Part shown: positions 11,301-22,960 of the stretch, one piece after another
Numbering within the stretch: the stretch's first letter is position 1
Layout of the letters: each line of letters starts with the position of its first letter
NCBI GenBank assembly: GCA_946811695.1
Contig: OX328131.1
Coordinates: 15,912,174-15,976,173 of the forward strand
Origin: Gonocerus acuteangulatus
Taxonomy: Eukaryota; Arthropoda; Insecta; Hemiptera; Coreidae
Length of the DNA: 64,000 nucleotides
Direction: 5' to 3'
Position numbers and translations under genes: made by a program
The notes under the pieces: model-generated
What the model was told of the DNA's origin: nothing
Seen by the model: the letters and a program-made list of their open reading frames with translations, nothing else
Database searches by the model: none

Positions 11301-11722
11301 AAATGCTGGTTTATAAAACCCTCATACGACCAGTGTTGATATAGAGCTCAGAGACGTGGACCATTTCCAAAATGGATGAGCAGGGAAAAGGATACTGCGA
11401 TCCATTTTGGAGGGAGTATGCGATGGCCGGACATGAACCTGGAGCTGTATGAGGCATATAAGGAAAGAAATGTTGTCCATTTCATCCGTGTGGGAAGACT
11501 CAGATAGGCCTGCCACTTGGCTCGTATGGATCCAGCAGAACTGCCAAGGAAGACAATGGAAGATGTGCTCCATGGAAGCAGAAGACGTGGGAGGCCGAAG
11601 CTTCGCTGGAAGGATGGATCTGCTCGTGATGCTAGGACCCTATTAGGCGTACTGAACTGGATGGTTGCTCCACAAGATCGGGACAGCTGGCGGAGGCTGA
11701 TTCAGGAGGTCTTGGTCTAGCA
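11301..11722 (+). pseudogene. LINE reverse-transcriptase C-terminal fragment
   Basis: Begins with a degraded VYKTLIRPVL-like stretch (about 11,310) followed by SETWTISKMDEQ, a motif order seen near the C-terminus of many LINE ORF2 proteins. After a frame change it continues to AGHLARMDPAELP-like sequence, then GRPKLRWKDG (about 11,590-11,620) and DRDSWRRLIQEV before a TAG at 11,718. Stops and frameshifts make it non-functional. The 5' portion is missing: it starts exactly at the edge of the perfect palindrome. Confidence 0.7.
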
Positions 11723-12059
11723 ATGGGGTGCGCGCCAGTTAAGTAAATAAGTATTCTGAAAGGCCCAAAAATTGTCCATATTTGATTAAATTAGATACAA
11801 AAATACTTTATACTACAGGAAGAATGTTGTTTCTTCGACGAAATTCGTGCGAATAAAATTGTAGAGCTTACACTCCGTTTATATGCTTCCGGGTACACTT
11901 TTAATAGGTAATTATAAGTGGCGAAGGAAATGAAGCCATTAAAAAGGTAATATTTATACAGTTTTTGGAGAAACGCGGAGAAAAAAACTAGAGTTTTTTT
12001 TTTTTTTTTTTAAATATTCTCTCATTTTAATAGAAAGTGGTGATGGAGTTTAATATTTT

Positions 12060-12640
12060 TCAAGACGTTTGACATTCATCGAAACAACGATACAGTCTAG
12101 GCAACGAACAGTTATATGTCGAAATTTTTGGAACAAAATATTTGACTTTGTTTCGGCTGGTTAGGAGGTGAATATATCAAAAGTCCCCGCCCGTAGTCTT
12201 TGAGCCGGGGGATGGGGGGTTTAGAAGGTCCCATTTTTCGGGTTTTCACTTATATATCGGAAACCCTGCGTCCTAGCGGCATGACTATTCTATAACAAAT
12301 GAAAGCTGGATTAATTTGCTGCATGTTCTACTCAATAAAGTTTTTCAACGGAAATTACAGACTTTTAAAAGCGGATACTTCGAAAAGTAAAGATATCTCG
12401 AAAAACCTGATAGAATAGAACTTGTAACAAATTTATTTAGCTTCAATTTGTTATAGAATTGGCAGAACGCAGGGCTTCTGAGATATAAGCGAAATCCCTA
12501 AAAATGAGGCCTTCGAAACCCCTCTCTCCCCGGCTCAAAAGCTACGGGTGGGGACCTCCTAGCTAGCCCAAAGAAAGTTATGAAGTCAAAAATTTTGTTC
12601 CAAGCATTTCCATCTATAGCTGTTTTTAAACATTCCTTAC
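12060..12640. mobile_element. MITE with ~240-bp imperfect inverted repeats
   Basis: The two halves are complementary about a centre near 12,360. Left: GGAACAAAATATTTGACTT, AAAAGTCCCCGCCCGTAG, AAACCCTGCGTCCTAGCGG. Right, complemented: GGAACAAAATTTTTGACTT, CCCACCCGTAGCTTTTGAGC, GCCCTGCGTTCTGCC. It encodes no protein. Related half-copies occur at 21,560-21,860 and 22,060-22,350. Confidence 0.7.
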
Positions 12641-12720
12641 CCGGACTGACAGATCACAAAACTTATCTTTTCCTAGTTAATTTTAACTCATTCCAGATAC
12701 AAACTATACAGCTCTGATGC

Positions 12721-13092
12721 TTGGAGTCGCGTCCCGATAGGAATGGGGACGGGAGAGCCGACCCTCAACTCCAAGTACCGGTAGAACTGCATGACCCCGG
12801 AACCCGTTACCCAGGCGAGATAGCCATCTTGGAGGAAGAGCATAGAACCATTAGCTCGTCAGCTGTAAGCCAATCACCTGCCCTAAAGCAGATAGCAAAC
12901 AGCCAATTTTATGCTTCGCCTGACCTCTTTCGACGGCATCCGGCCACAAATACAGCCGGAAGACAAGCCCTTAAAGGTACGCCAATAAATAAGGCCCGAA
13001 AGTTATTTAATTCCGTTTGAGTTCTAAATGGAGACAAACGGCTTCCACTATTGAAATAAAACTTCCCAAAGCGGAAATATTTATAGACTCCA
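12721..13092. other. GC-richer segment, unassigned
   Basis: Composition rises sharply for about 300 bp (GGAGTCGCGTCCCG to CCGGAAGACAAGCCC). An open frame of 99 codons runs on the + strand from 12,721, but I recognise no domain in it. A retroposon end or an old exon are both possible. Confidence 0.25.
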
Positions 13093-13149
13093 ACCAAAAG
13101 GACTAGGTTGGTAGAACATTTTCAAAGGTTTAGGAGAATTTCTGTGATG

Positions 13150-14016
13150 TACAGGGTGTCCCAGTCTTAGACATACTTCGTATAACGATGGGAAATCGAA
13201 AAACTATGTAAAAAGTCCTTTGGCGATTTTCTTGCTTTCACTTCGTTTTCGAGAAAAACTCAAAAAACCCTGTTTTGTTTTTTTTTGTTTTGTTTTTTTT
13301 GTTGGACAAATCCCAATTTATCGCTTAAACAAAGCGTTGTACGAAAGACACCTCAATACAAAAGTTGTAGGTTATTAAATTATCTTTAATATTAGACCAA
13401 GTTCAGCGTCGTAGCTAGACTATTTTGCAAGACAATCATGTTTGAATAACATTTTTTGATCCGACGAACCGTCTGCACGTGGAACGCAAAAACTGGAAAA
13501 AATAATCTCGGTTCACATTTTTTATTTATTTAATTTTTTTTTATTATTTTATTTATTTATTAGGGTGGTAACCTATAGATAACCCGTCCTAAAATTCCTA
13601 GTTAATAATAAATGGACGTTAAAATTTAAATAAATTATTTATTTATTTTTTTCAATTAGATATCAGGTAGATACAAATATTATTATTCTTTCATTTAAAG
13701 GAATAAGTGAGAATTTGTCAAAAAATAAAATAAAATAACTAAATAAATAAAAGTGAACCGAGATTGTTTTTTTCCAGTTTTTGCGTTCGAGAACTTTACC
13801 CCATCTTAAAGATAATTTAGTAAGCTAAAAATTTTGTATTGAGGTGTTTTTTCGTACAACGCTTTGTTTAGGCACTAAATTGGGATTTGTCCCCAAAAAC
13901 TCGGTTTTTTGATTATTTCTCGAAAACGACAAATTCGCCAAAGGACTTTTTACCTTATTTTTTCGATTCCCCATCGATATACGAAGTCAGTCGATTTAAG
14001 ACTGGGACACCCTGTA
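13150..14016. mobile_element. TA-flanked MITE with CAGGGTGTCCCAG ends
   Basis: The element at 13,152-14,014 starts CAGGGTGTCCCAGTCTTA and ends in the complement, GACTGGGACACCCTG, with TA on both sides (13,150-13,151 and 14,015-14,016). The arms extend inward for well over 100 bp (ATCGAAAAA, GTCCTTTGGCGA, TCGAGAAA, CCCAATTTA, AACAAAGCGTTGTACGA). The centre (about 13,510-13,780) is a nested AT-rich insert with TAGGGTGGTAACCTATAGAT, also seen inverted at 33,645-33,665. TA duplication and the ends fit a Tc1/mariner-type non-autonomous element; no transposase remains. Confidence 0.75.
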
Positions 14017-14099
14017 TAGTATAATGACCGGAAAGAAATACAGAATGTGTACTATATTTTACCAAAGCGTTGGTCATTTTTAACCATACTTTGTTTAAA

Positions 14100-14390
14100 A
14101 TGAAAGGTCATCATCGTTAACTACCTTTTTCCACTAGTTTTTTTTTTTTTTTTCTTCTTTTCTTTTTTTTTTTTTTTTTTTTTTCAAACGTTGAGTACAA
14201 AATCGTAGCGTTAACGTTTTTGCGTTAATAGACTTTCAGGTATACTTTTAACATGGCACACTCCATACTTCCAATGTGTGGAGCGTTGACTTAATTTCAA
14301 CTCTGCAGACCAGGTATGAGCAACTTTTGACAAGTACTGGGCCAAACATTAGTGTGCAAATACGTTCGCGGGTCGCATAGATGGCTCAAA
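14100..14390. other. T-rich tract and AT-rich DNA
   Basis: Long poly-T runs at 14,140-14,184 broken by CTTCTTTTC. No gene seen. Confidence 0.4.
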
Positions 14391-14391
14391 A

Positions 14392-14775
14392 TAATAGTCC
14401 GACTCGAAGGAACTGCATCATCTTAGCGCGGTTCCGTTCATATCCCTGGTGTCAATTGAAAAGCTTAGAATAGATACACTTGAAAAGTTCCAAAAACCAT
14501 GTTCTAGTGGACGGACTCTGCTGGTTAACGAACTTGACCTTTAAAATTAGACGAACGATTGTTGTACCAAATTTCATCAAAATCGGACCATTATTCACTA
14601 AGATGAAGCGCGAACAGACATATATATATATACATTTGAATCACCGTTATTTTCGTCTTCTAGGGGTTCTGAAACGTAAAATTTTCTAGTCGGCACTTCC
14701 GGATAGCGTCATGAGGTCTACCTTATAAGCGGAGTGCCTCCCTATGGAGGGAGGGAGGAACCGCGCTAAAATAGC
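14392..14775 (+). repeat. Copy of microsatellite-bearing repeat family
   Basis: Begins with AGTCCGACTCGAAGGAACTG...TCTTAGCGCGGTTCCGTTC, a terminus also seen at 17,307 and 18,758. It continues with TTCTAGTGGACGGACTCTGC, TGACCTTTAAAATTAGACGA, CCAAATTTCATCAAAATCGG and a very short (TA)n at about 14,621-14,632. It ends in the GGAGGGAGGGAGGAACCGCGC hairpin terminus. The repeat array is far shorter than in the copies at 18,459 and 32,919. Confidence 0.65.
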
Positions 14776-14779
14776 ATCG

Positions 14780-15354
14780 GATTTTAAAGTAATGTTCATA
14801 ATTTTTGGCGATAGATATCAGACATGATATAATACGACAATGATATTGTAATACAATTTACTGAAATAAAAAAAAAATAGGAACACCATTATAATAAAAT
14901 CGTGAAATTCGGAATTATTACAAACTACGATAGTTAAATGGCAACGCGAAATCAATGAGACACTCGGCTTACTCGCTCACTTGATACCGCAGGAGCAAGC
15001 GACAAACCACATCTCACTCCATCTTTCTCATTTGGATTTATTGTGAGTATGTAGTGTAATATTAATTTTTTTATAATTAGGGCCGGATCAAATCTTACAG
15101 AGGGCCGGTTGTTGCCCACAATATGCTGCAGACAATTATTTAATCAACAACAAAAAAGTTGTGACTCGTAAGAACTACTTCGCATTAGGGTGTTACCACA
15201 TAATGCGGTATGATCACATGTGTTACGGCCACATAATAATATCTAGTATGATTTGGTAAGCTTATAATAGAAATTCTCATTATTTAATCTTCAATAATAA
15301 CAACAACCAACACTTCTGAAGCTTTAAGCATCCTTCGAAATTTAAACCTAAATC
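14780..15354. other. No feature recognised
   Basis: AT-rich non-coding DNA. I see no gene and no clear inverted repeat. Confidence 0.4.
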
Positions 15355-15356
15355 TA

Positions 15357-15901
15357 TCAGGCTGTACCGTATGAAATGTCAGTTTTGGACTTGCCGATTT
15401 CCTTCAAATGTCTTGAAACTGTCGTGGCTCCTACTCCGAGTTCTTTGGCGTATTCCCTAGTGCTTTTTGAGGGACAAGCTTCAACCCTTTCTTTCAGGTG
15501 GCCGTTGTCAAGCTTGGTTTCTGCCCTTCCTTGCTCCTCGTTTTCAAGGTCAAAATTTCCACTTCGAAACCTGGAAAACCACCGTTAAACAGTTTGTTCA
15601 TTCACCGTTCCCTCCCCGAACGCCGTGTTAATGTTCATACACGCCTCAGCAGCGCTATGGCCGAGCTTAAATTCATAACGAAAAATAATACGGATTTCCG
15701 TTGAAGTCATAATTTAAGTTTTATTTTTTTCTCAGAGGATCGTTCTCTCAACAAAGTACGCAAGTTACTGATTAAATAATAGGAATAAAAGAGCTTTAAT
15801 TCTATATTAATAACAATGATGTTTCTAAATAATGAAATAAAAAAGGGAAAGGATTAAAACGCAAAGTAAACAAAACTGACATTTCATACAGTACAGCCTG
15901 A
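15357..15901 (-). mobile_element. Mariner-type transposon, internally deleted
   Basis: Ends are TCAGGCTGTACCGTATGAAA and, on the other side, its near-perfect complement; about 30 bp match. TA flanks the element at 15,355-15,356 and 15,902-15,903. At 545 bp it is well short of the roughly 1.3 kb usual for mariner. The - strand still encodes the N-terminal part of the transposase, so the catalytic half is what was lost. Confidence 0.85.
15365..15708 (-). pseudogene. Mariner transposase N-terminal fragment
   Basis: Translation from the ATG at 15,708 gives a mariner-like DNA-binding region: FRYEFKLGHSAAEA, the NINTAFGEGTVNEQTV stretch, RWFSRFRSGN, then a second helix-turn-helix with YAKELGVGATTVSRHLKEIG. 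These correspond to the paired HTH motifs that bind the terminal repeats. A TAA at 15,585-15,587 interrupts the frame between the GTVNEQTV and RWF segments. The DDE catalytic domain is absent: the fragment runs straight into the terminal repeat. It cannot be active, though the N-terminus could once have bound ends. Confidence 0.8.
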
Positions 15902-16018
15902 TAGTTTGTAGAAAATGTATTACGCATTCGAATGATCACCGTCCACATATCGAGGTATTTAAGACAGTAGAAAAAGTGACTTTATTATTATTATTCAGCT
16001 GACCCTTTACTTAATCTT

Positions 16019-16452
16019 GGAATTTTCGTGCTGGGCGGAAGGTCAAATAATAAAACCTTCACTACACAGTTACATGAACTTTATTTCGTTCCTACATGTT
16101 TCACACATTTTTGGTGCCTCTTCAGGGGAACAAGTTACAAATATAAAACTTACAACTTCAATTTGAGGAGGAGAAATTTGTTTAAAATTAATTTCCAGAA
16201 AACACATGACACATCGATTATCGATCAGCTGACTATATTCCGCCATATTGTATTCTTTCTGACAAATCTAGACCTGGCCCCACTAGTGGAAGGTTATCCT
16301 CCGCATGTTGAGGCCGTAAGTTTTATATTTGTATCTTTTTCCCCTGAAGAGGCACCAAAAAGGTGTGAAACATGTAGGGACGAAATAACATTGGTTTAAC
16401 TGTGTTGTAAAGTTTTTATTATTTGAACTTCCGCCTAGCACGAAAATTCGAA
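16019..16452. repeat. Inverted-repeat element with hammerhead-like motif in each arm
   Basis: Arms of about 125 bp (16,019-16,150 and 16,317-16,452) are inverted copies ending GGAATTTTCGTGC and GCACGAAAATTC. They surround about 165 bp of spacer. Each arm carries CCTGAAGAGGCACC followed by GTGTGAAACATGTAGG (plus strand at 16,343-16,378, minus strand at 16,091-16,126). The arrangement resembles a pair of retroelement termini facing each other. Confidence 0.7.
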
Positions 16453-16539
16453 TAAAAAATTACAGTTTCTAACACTTCTTGAAATACTTATTATTCTATA
16501 AACGTAACCGAAATTTAGACATCTTAGTTAGGATTTTTT

Positions 16540-16748
16540 AGAGTTTTTTTTTTGTTTTTTTTTTTGTTTTTTTTACGGCGCATCTACTTCTAGGTCATTC
16601 GCGCCGACATCCAGGGTGCAGCGAGGAATTTTCCCAAGGAGCCATGTGATGAGAAAATTCCTGCCGGGATCGAACATTCCGGGGGGATCGAACCCATCAT
16701 CTCCCGCTTATGAATCCAATGCGCTAACCATTAGACCACGGGAGACCC
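16540..16748 (-). mobile_element. tRNA-derived SINE, family II
   Basis: Read on the - strand it starts with a tRNA-like head. That holds an A box (TGGTCTAATGGTTAGCGC) and a perfect B box (GGGTTCGATCCC), with an anticodon-loop-like TTCATAA. The body runs to AGTAGATGCGCCGT and ends in an A-rich tail with interspersed C. The anticodon stem does not pair, and the attached body and tail mark it as a retroposon rather than a tRNA gene. It is unrelated to SINE family I. Confidence 0.8.
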
Positions 16749-16749
16749 C

Positions 16750-17385
16750 GTCATTTATTATTAATTTAAATGTTTTGTTTGTTTCCTTCTTCTTTCCATT
16801 TGTGTAAAAAACAAATACTTTTGGATCAAAATTAAAAAAAAAAAATTCTTCCTTCTTTAAATTAAAGAAACAATTATCATCTGATTATAATGGCGATTCA
16901 TTAGTAGATACAGATATGTATAAAGAAAAAAAAAACGTAAAGGAATAAATCACTAAGAACAATAAAGTTATTTAATAATAAATACATTCCTCATTAATAT
17001 TACCATACATTATTCTATGTATATGATATCGAGGTCTAAGATTAAAGATAACATTTATTGCAAGAAGTATAACATTTACTGTGTCGTATATGTAAAATGA
17101 ATAAATTAATTATGCGACCGAGACAGGTACAATTTCAATGCTCGAAATTCATAGAATTCAGAACAACATCGAGGTTCATTAATTATTTATATATCCATAG
17201 ATATTCAGAGCCCATTGTTCTCGTAATTCATGCAATGGTACACTTTTAATGAGGTGCACAGCTCCCTCGTACTAAAGTCAGCTATAATAGCGGTTGAAGA
17301 AAGTCCGGCTCGCAGGAACTGCATCATCTTAGCGCGCTTCCGTTCTTATCCCTAGGCTCATTTAAAATGATTAAAATAGAAGCTG
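16750..17385. other. AT-rich DNA with a repeat terminus
   Basis: No gene seen. Bases about 17,305-17,360 (AAGTCCGGCTCGCAGGAACT, TCTTAGCGCGCTTCCGTTC) match the terminus shared by microsatellite-bearing copies at 14,392 and 18,758. Confidence 0.45.
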
Positions 17386-17399
17386 TTATTATTTTGGGT

Positions 17400-17600
17400 C
17401 CACATTTCTAGAAAGCATGAAGATTAGATAGTTAGCCGTCGAGGTGATATGTAAAGATGGAGTGGTTGGGATTCGGCTAAATAAACCTCAATACGATTTT
17501 TGTTAAAAAATCTATATTTAGGACGTTTCAGCTAATCATTGGTAGCCTTCGTCAGCATTGAAAGTGCCGGGAGGCTGAGGAGGACCAAACTTGACAGTTC
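17400..17600. mobile_element. Penelope-like terminus fragment
   Basis: Contains GTTAGCCGTCGAGGTGATA, GGTTGGGATTCGGCTAA and GGACGTTTCAGC...GCCTTCGTCAGC in the order seen at 45,007-45,120 (end of the Penelope-like element) and at 62,148-62,270. No coding part accompanies it. Confidence 0.6.
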
Positions 17601-17827
17601 CATCTTTACTTTCAAGAAAGGTCTTATTTACGATCTTACCTGGATAGGCCCACCCGCCCTAGGAAGGACCCCGCTAGGCAGTTGAAAAGCTATATCTTGG
17701 AAATCCATATCTCTAAGATTAAATTGTTTTTCTTAACCTGATTTATTATCAAATACATTATCCAACTATAATCAGTTAAAAAATAACAAGGAATAAAAAC
17801 AGACAAAAAGAACAGTTCGAATAAGCG

Positions 17828-18745
<918 letters not shown>

Positions 18746-19704
18746 ATACAAATGAAAAGTCCGTCTCGCAGGAACTGCGTTATCTTAGCGCGGTTCCGTT
18801 CATATCCCTAGTGTCATATTAACCCGAGTGAATATTTGTTTATTAGTTATTTTATTTTATCTTGGAGATTAGACTTGAGCTATGATAGCTAATCGGATCA
18901 TCATTGGGGTATCTAGAGAGCGAAAAATTATCAAAATAGTCAAGGGTTTTCGACTCCTAAAACCATCTTTAGAACGAAAATAAACTTTCGAACATTTTCA
19001 GGAGATTCTCCTATTTGGGAATAGTACAAAACGATCAGATGATTATTTCATGATGAGTATTTATTAAATTTGACTTTACTTCACGATGACCATTCAAGAC
19101 AGAAAACACTCGAGAAAATTCAATAACTAATTTTTTTTTTTTATGACGGGAATTTATTTTTCCGTTCTAAAAAAAAATTATTATTTGATCTTATTGATAA
19201 AAGTGAATTTTTGCTAGTGAAATTATTCTCATTAAGTATTCTCCTTAAACATAAAAGTCAATTTATTAAAATTGGCTCTGGAGTTTACTTCGCAAATGTA
19301 AAGAGTAACTTGATGAAACGAAAAATAAAAGAAAATATGCATATCATAAAAACTAGGATAAAAAGTAGTAAATAAGAGAACAAAAATAAAATATTTAAAT
19401 CATAATATGATTTTAAATTAAAAATAAAAATTTCTATATCTTTAAAAAAATAGGACTTGCTTTTTTTTTAATTTCGGGAGTAACCTTCTTCCCGGTAATC
19501 AAATTTTATGTTTGGAGTCTATCGATATTTAAACAGCTGACTACAAACACAGCTGACTGTTGCTATGTAGATGATATTCAGTAATGACGTAGCAATTCAA
19601 GCAGAAGGATCACCTTCGTCCCATTTGGCTGTAGCTAGTTTGTAAGGCTGTAGCTCATGAAGAGGCACCAAAGGATGAGAAACCTGTAGAGCCGATTCTA
19701 ATAA
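18746..19704. other. AT-rich DNA, no gene seen
   Basis: Begins with a repeat terminus (AAGTCCGTCTCGCAGGAACT...TAGCGCGGTTCCGTTC, 18,758-18,812). The remainder is A/T-rich. A weak hammerhead-like stretch, CATGAAGAGGCACC...GAGAAACCTG, lies at 19,656-19,686. Confidence 0.45.
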
Positions 19705-19707
19705 ATT

Positions 19708-20695
19708 AAAAAAAAAAAAATCAGTCCCGTAACAGGCCACAAGGGCCCAGAGGGGCAGATACTGTAGAGGTATCTGATTCTTGAACATACGGCACACTAG
19801 GGAGGGAGATAGTGTGGTCAATACTATGCTCCGGCCGCCTGATTTTCCCCTTGGCTGCTTCGACTGCTAGAGTCATTAGCACCCAAGGTATCCATTATTA
19901 ATTAAATTAATTAAAGGCTGGGTGAGCCTAGGGACGATCTGGGACCCCAAATCCAACTCTGGAACGGCAGCACTAGAAGAAAAATCTTTAGTGCACGCTC
20001 GGGTATTGAACCTGGTCCTCCAGTTCATTAGTCGAGTGCTCTACCACTGAGCTAACCTCGCTCGGGTATTGAACCTGGTCCTCCAGTTCATTAGTCGAGT
20101 GCTCTACCACTGAGCTAACCTCGCTCGGGTATTGAACCTGGTCCTCCAGTTCATTAGTCGAGTGCTCTACCACTGAGCTAACCTCGCTCGGGTATTGAAC
20201 CTGGTCCCCCAGTTCATTAGTCGAGTGCTCTACCACTGAGCTAACCTCGCTCGGGTATTGAACCTGGTCCTCCAGTTCATTAGTCGAGTGCTCTACCACT
20301 GAGCTAACCTCGCTCGGGTATTGAACCTGGTCCTCCAGTTCATTAGTCGAGTGCTCTACCACTGAGCTAACCTCGCTCGGGTTTTGAACCTGGTCCTCCA
20401 GTTCATTAGTCGAGTGCTCTACCACTGAGCTAACCTCGCTCGGGTTTTGAACCTGGTCCTCCAGTTCATTAGTCGAGTGCTCTACCACTGAGCTAACCTC
20501 GCTCGGGTATTGAACCTGGTCCTCCAGTTCATTAGTCGAGTCCTCTACCACTGAGCTAACCTCGCTCGGGTATTGAACCTGGTCCTCCAGTTCATTAGTC
20601 GAGTCCTCTACCACTGAGCTAACCTCGCTCGGGTATTGAACCTGATCCTCCAGTTCATTAGTCGAGTCCTCTACCACTGAGCTAACCTCGCCCCC
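19708..20695 (-). mobile_element. tRNA-derived SINE, family I, with eleven tandem 63-bp heads
   Basis: On the - strand, about eleven near-identical 63-bp units (20,695 down to about 20,000) each carry an A box (TTAGCTCAGTGGTAG), an anticodon-loop-like ACTAATGAACTGGAGGACC and a B-box-like GGTTCAATACCCGAGC. Only the last unit leads into the SINE body (down to GGCCTGTTACGGGACTGA and the A/T tail at 19,708). Units differ at a few positions (GTGCTC versus GTCCTC, TATTG versus TTTTG), showing sub-lineages within the array. A 21-residue periodic open frame results because 63 is divisible by three. Confidence 0.9.
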
Positions 20696-21410
20696 CTCTA
20701 ATAAATTAACGTTTATTTTAATTTGATTTTTTCATCGACCTTCTTCCTACCCAAAGAAAAATTGTCGACATATTGGTCACTATTTTCTTATTACAAAAAA
20801 ATAAGATTGAAGAAAAAATGATATTAAATGCATCCAATTAAAATATATACAAGTATAGATAAGTACATCGAAATCATGAATTATCCATTTTATGTTAATA
20901 TCATGAGTTAAGAGTTACAGCAAAAGAAAAATTATAATAAAGTAAATCTGAGAAAAATACTTTCACTTTAACAGTTAAATATTTCACAAAAAAGTAATAA
21001 AGTTTTAATAACAAGGCTTGTTTCGAATAATAATAACAGCAATAACTCAGGTGTGTCCTGCAGGATAAGTCCTTATCTTACACCCTGGACCAGGGAGAAG
21101 GGAGAGATACCAACAGCAAAGGGCAGGCATTATTATCCTAAATCCTCTTAACTATATGTAACCAGCTCACTCTCTGCTTAACCACTCGGCCGGATTAAGA
21201 TAAGCTAAGATAATGGGGATATTAAGCAGGGATTAATGGGACGAATAATTAGGAATTGTATAAATCAGCTGGAGATAAAGGCTAACTACTAGGGAAATAC
21301 AAGTTAACCATTTTATAGCCTATCAACCATTTCATACGAGAGTCATATTGTATTGCTGAGGACGATTCTTCCCTATCTATGTATTGACGACATTTCATAA
21401 AACCGGTTGC
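20696..21410. other. AT-rich DNA, no gene seen
   Basis: No recognised coding or repeat structure, apart from GC-richer islands at about 21,045-21,200. Confidence 0.4.
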
Positions 21411-21414
21411 TCAA

Positions 21415-21415
21415 A

Positions 21416-21476
<61 letters not shown>
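21415..21476. repeat. (TA)n microsatellite
   Basis: About 60 bp of TA repeat, followed directly by GCAGGATGTTCCCAAAATAA, a sequence with the look of a mariner-type terminus. Confidence 0.9.
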
Positions 21477-21477
<1 letters not shown>

Positions 21478-21559
21478 GGATGTTCCCAAAATAAACGGCC
21501 AAACTTCGGGAATTGAAGCAGGATGAAAAAAAAGGAAGAAAAGTCCTTCGTTATATCAG

Positions 21560-22350
21560 TCCAGGCACCGCTCAAAAACAGCTATGCTTCGAACCCAATT
21601 TTTGACTTCGTAACTTTCTTTGGACAGTTAGGAGGTCAACATATCAAAAGTCCCCGCCCGTAGCCTTTGAGCCGAAGGTTTAGAAGGTCCCATTTTTCGG
21701 GTTTTCACGTATATCTCGGAAACCCTGCGTCCTAGCGGCATGACTATCCTATAACAAATGAAAGCTGATTAAATTTCCTAGACGTTCTATTTAATAAATT
21801 TTTTCAAGATATCTTTAGTTTTCGAAATATCCGCTCATGAAAGTCTATAATTTCGTGGAAAAAACACTTTTGCCGCACATGGTTTGCCCTTTTTGACCGG
21901 ACAACTCTTCAACAATGCACCCAAACAATAAATAACGATTATAGGGTTGTAGAGTATTGAATTCCCTTCAATCATATATAATACTTTGCTATTTTATGTA
22001 TTTTTCTTCAAACGTAAAAACAATTTCAGCTTTTATCGTGAAATCTGAAATTTGGCGACTAATAGTCCAGGCAACTAAGAGTTATAGATGGAAATGTTTG
22101 GAACACAATTTTTGACTTCATAACTTTGTTTCGGCTAGTTGATATGTTGACCTCCTTCGGGGGGGGGGGGGGGGGTAGAAGGTCCAATTTTTCGTTGTTT
22201 TCACTTTTATCTCTGAAACCCTGCGTCCTAGCGACATGACTATTCTTTAACAAATGAAAGCTGATTAAATTTGCTACAAGTTCTACTAATCAAATTTTTC
22301 GAGATATCTTTAGTTTTCGAGATAGCCGCTATTAAAGGATTGTCATTTTT
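21560..22350. repeat. Two half-copies of the 12,060-12,640 MITE family
   Basis: Bases 21,590-21,860 and 22,060-22,350 both carry TTTTTGACTTC.TAACTTT, GGAGGTCA/GACCTCC, TTTAGAAGGTCCCATTTTTCG or its variant, CCCTGCGTCCTAGCG and ACAAATGAAAGCTGATTAAA. Both lie in the same orientation. They are direct repeats of one arm, not a full inverted-repeat element. Confidence 0.6.
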
Positions 22351-22539
22351 GGGAAAAACACACTTTCTGCTCTTCTCGACCGGATAGTTCATGAACGATA
22401 ACACTAATAATAAATGCCGGTTATGGGGTTGTAGAGCATTACATTCGATTCAATAATATATATTACTTTACTATGTTATGTACTTTCTTTCAAATGTTAT
22501 ATACGTCCATAAAGTAGTACACCATTCGTTTTGTTCGAC

Positions 22540-22960
22540 TACTTTATTTAAAATCGTTGCCCGACATGTTTCGTGCTTAGTTCACACCTCATCAGGGGCT
22601 TTCCTTGTAAGGAAGTCCTCGTGTTTTCTCTTCCAAATCAGGCATAATACAGCCCGGGCAATCATGGCGTTCTTTCATCCGCTGTTTCTCCAATCTCATC
22701 ATTTTAAGATTTGGTCATTTTTATGGCTACCACGTTCTTCTGACTTATCCACTTGCAAGTTTTTCCTATGGGGATAGTTCACTTGTTCATGAAAGTGTCA
22801 ATCCGATATGAAATCACTCAGATCATAATGAACCTCCAAGAAAAAGTGGATGCCAATTTTCGAGGCTGACTTCACCAGTGCGTCAATGGAAACGGACACC
22901 ACATGTCAGAATTTTTCGAACTCGATATTCTCAAATGGTATGTTCTCACGATTTTTCTTC
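22540..22960 (+). pseudogene. Transposase remnant (mariner-like C-terminus), uncertain
   Basis: Translation around 22,725-22,780 reads LPRSSDLSTCKFFLWG, close to the PRSPDLxPxDFFLWG motif around the last catalytic residue of mariner-like transposases. Downstream, in changing frames, come VPIRYEITQI-like and CVNGNGHHMS-like fragments that fit the C-terminal tail. Stops and frameshifts are frequent. Upstream, 22,562-22,595 carries an unrelated hammerhead-like motif on the - strand. Confidence 0.5.

Noticed and set aside
16680..16748. A tRNA gene on the - strand (anticodon-like CAT)
   Set aside because: The anticodon stem does not pair and the sequence continues into a SINE body with an A-rich tail.
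19988..20677. A 229-codon frame with a 21-residue periodic sequence
   Set aside because: It is the complement of eleven SINE tRNA-like heads; period divisibility explains the open frame.
19988..20695. CRISPR-like appearance of regularly spaced repeats
   Set aside because: There are no unique spacers: the whole 63-bp unit repeats. No cas genes, and the genome is eukaryotic.
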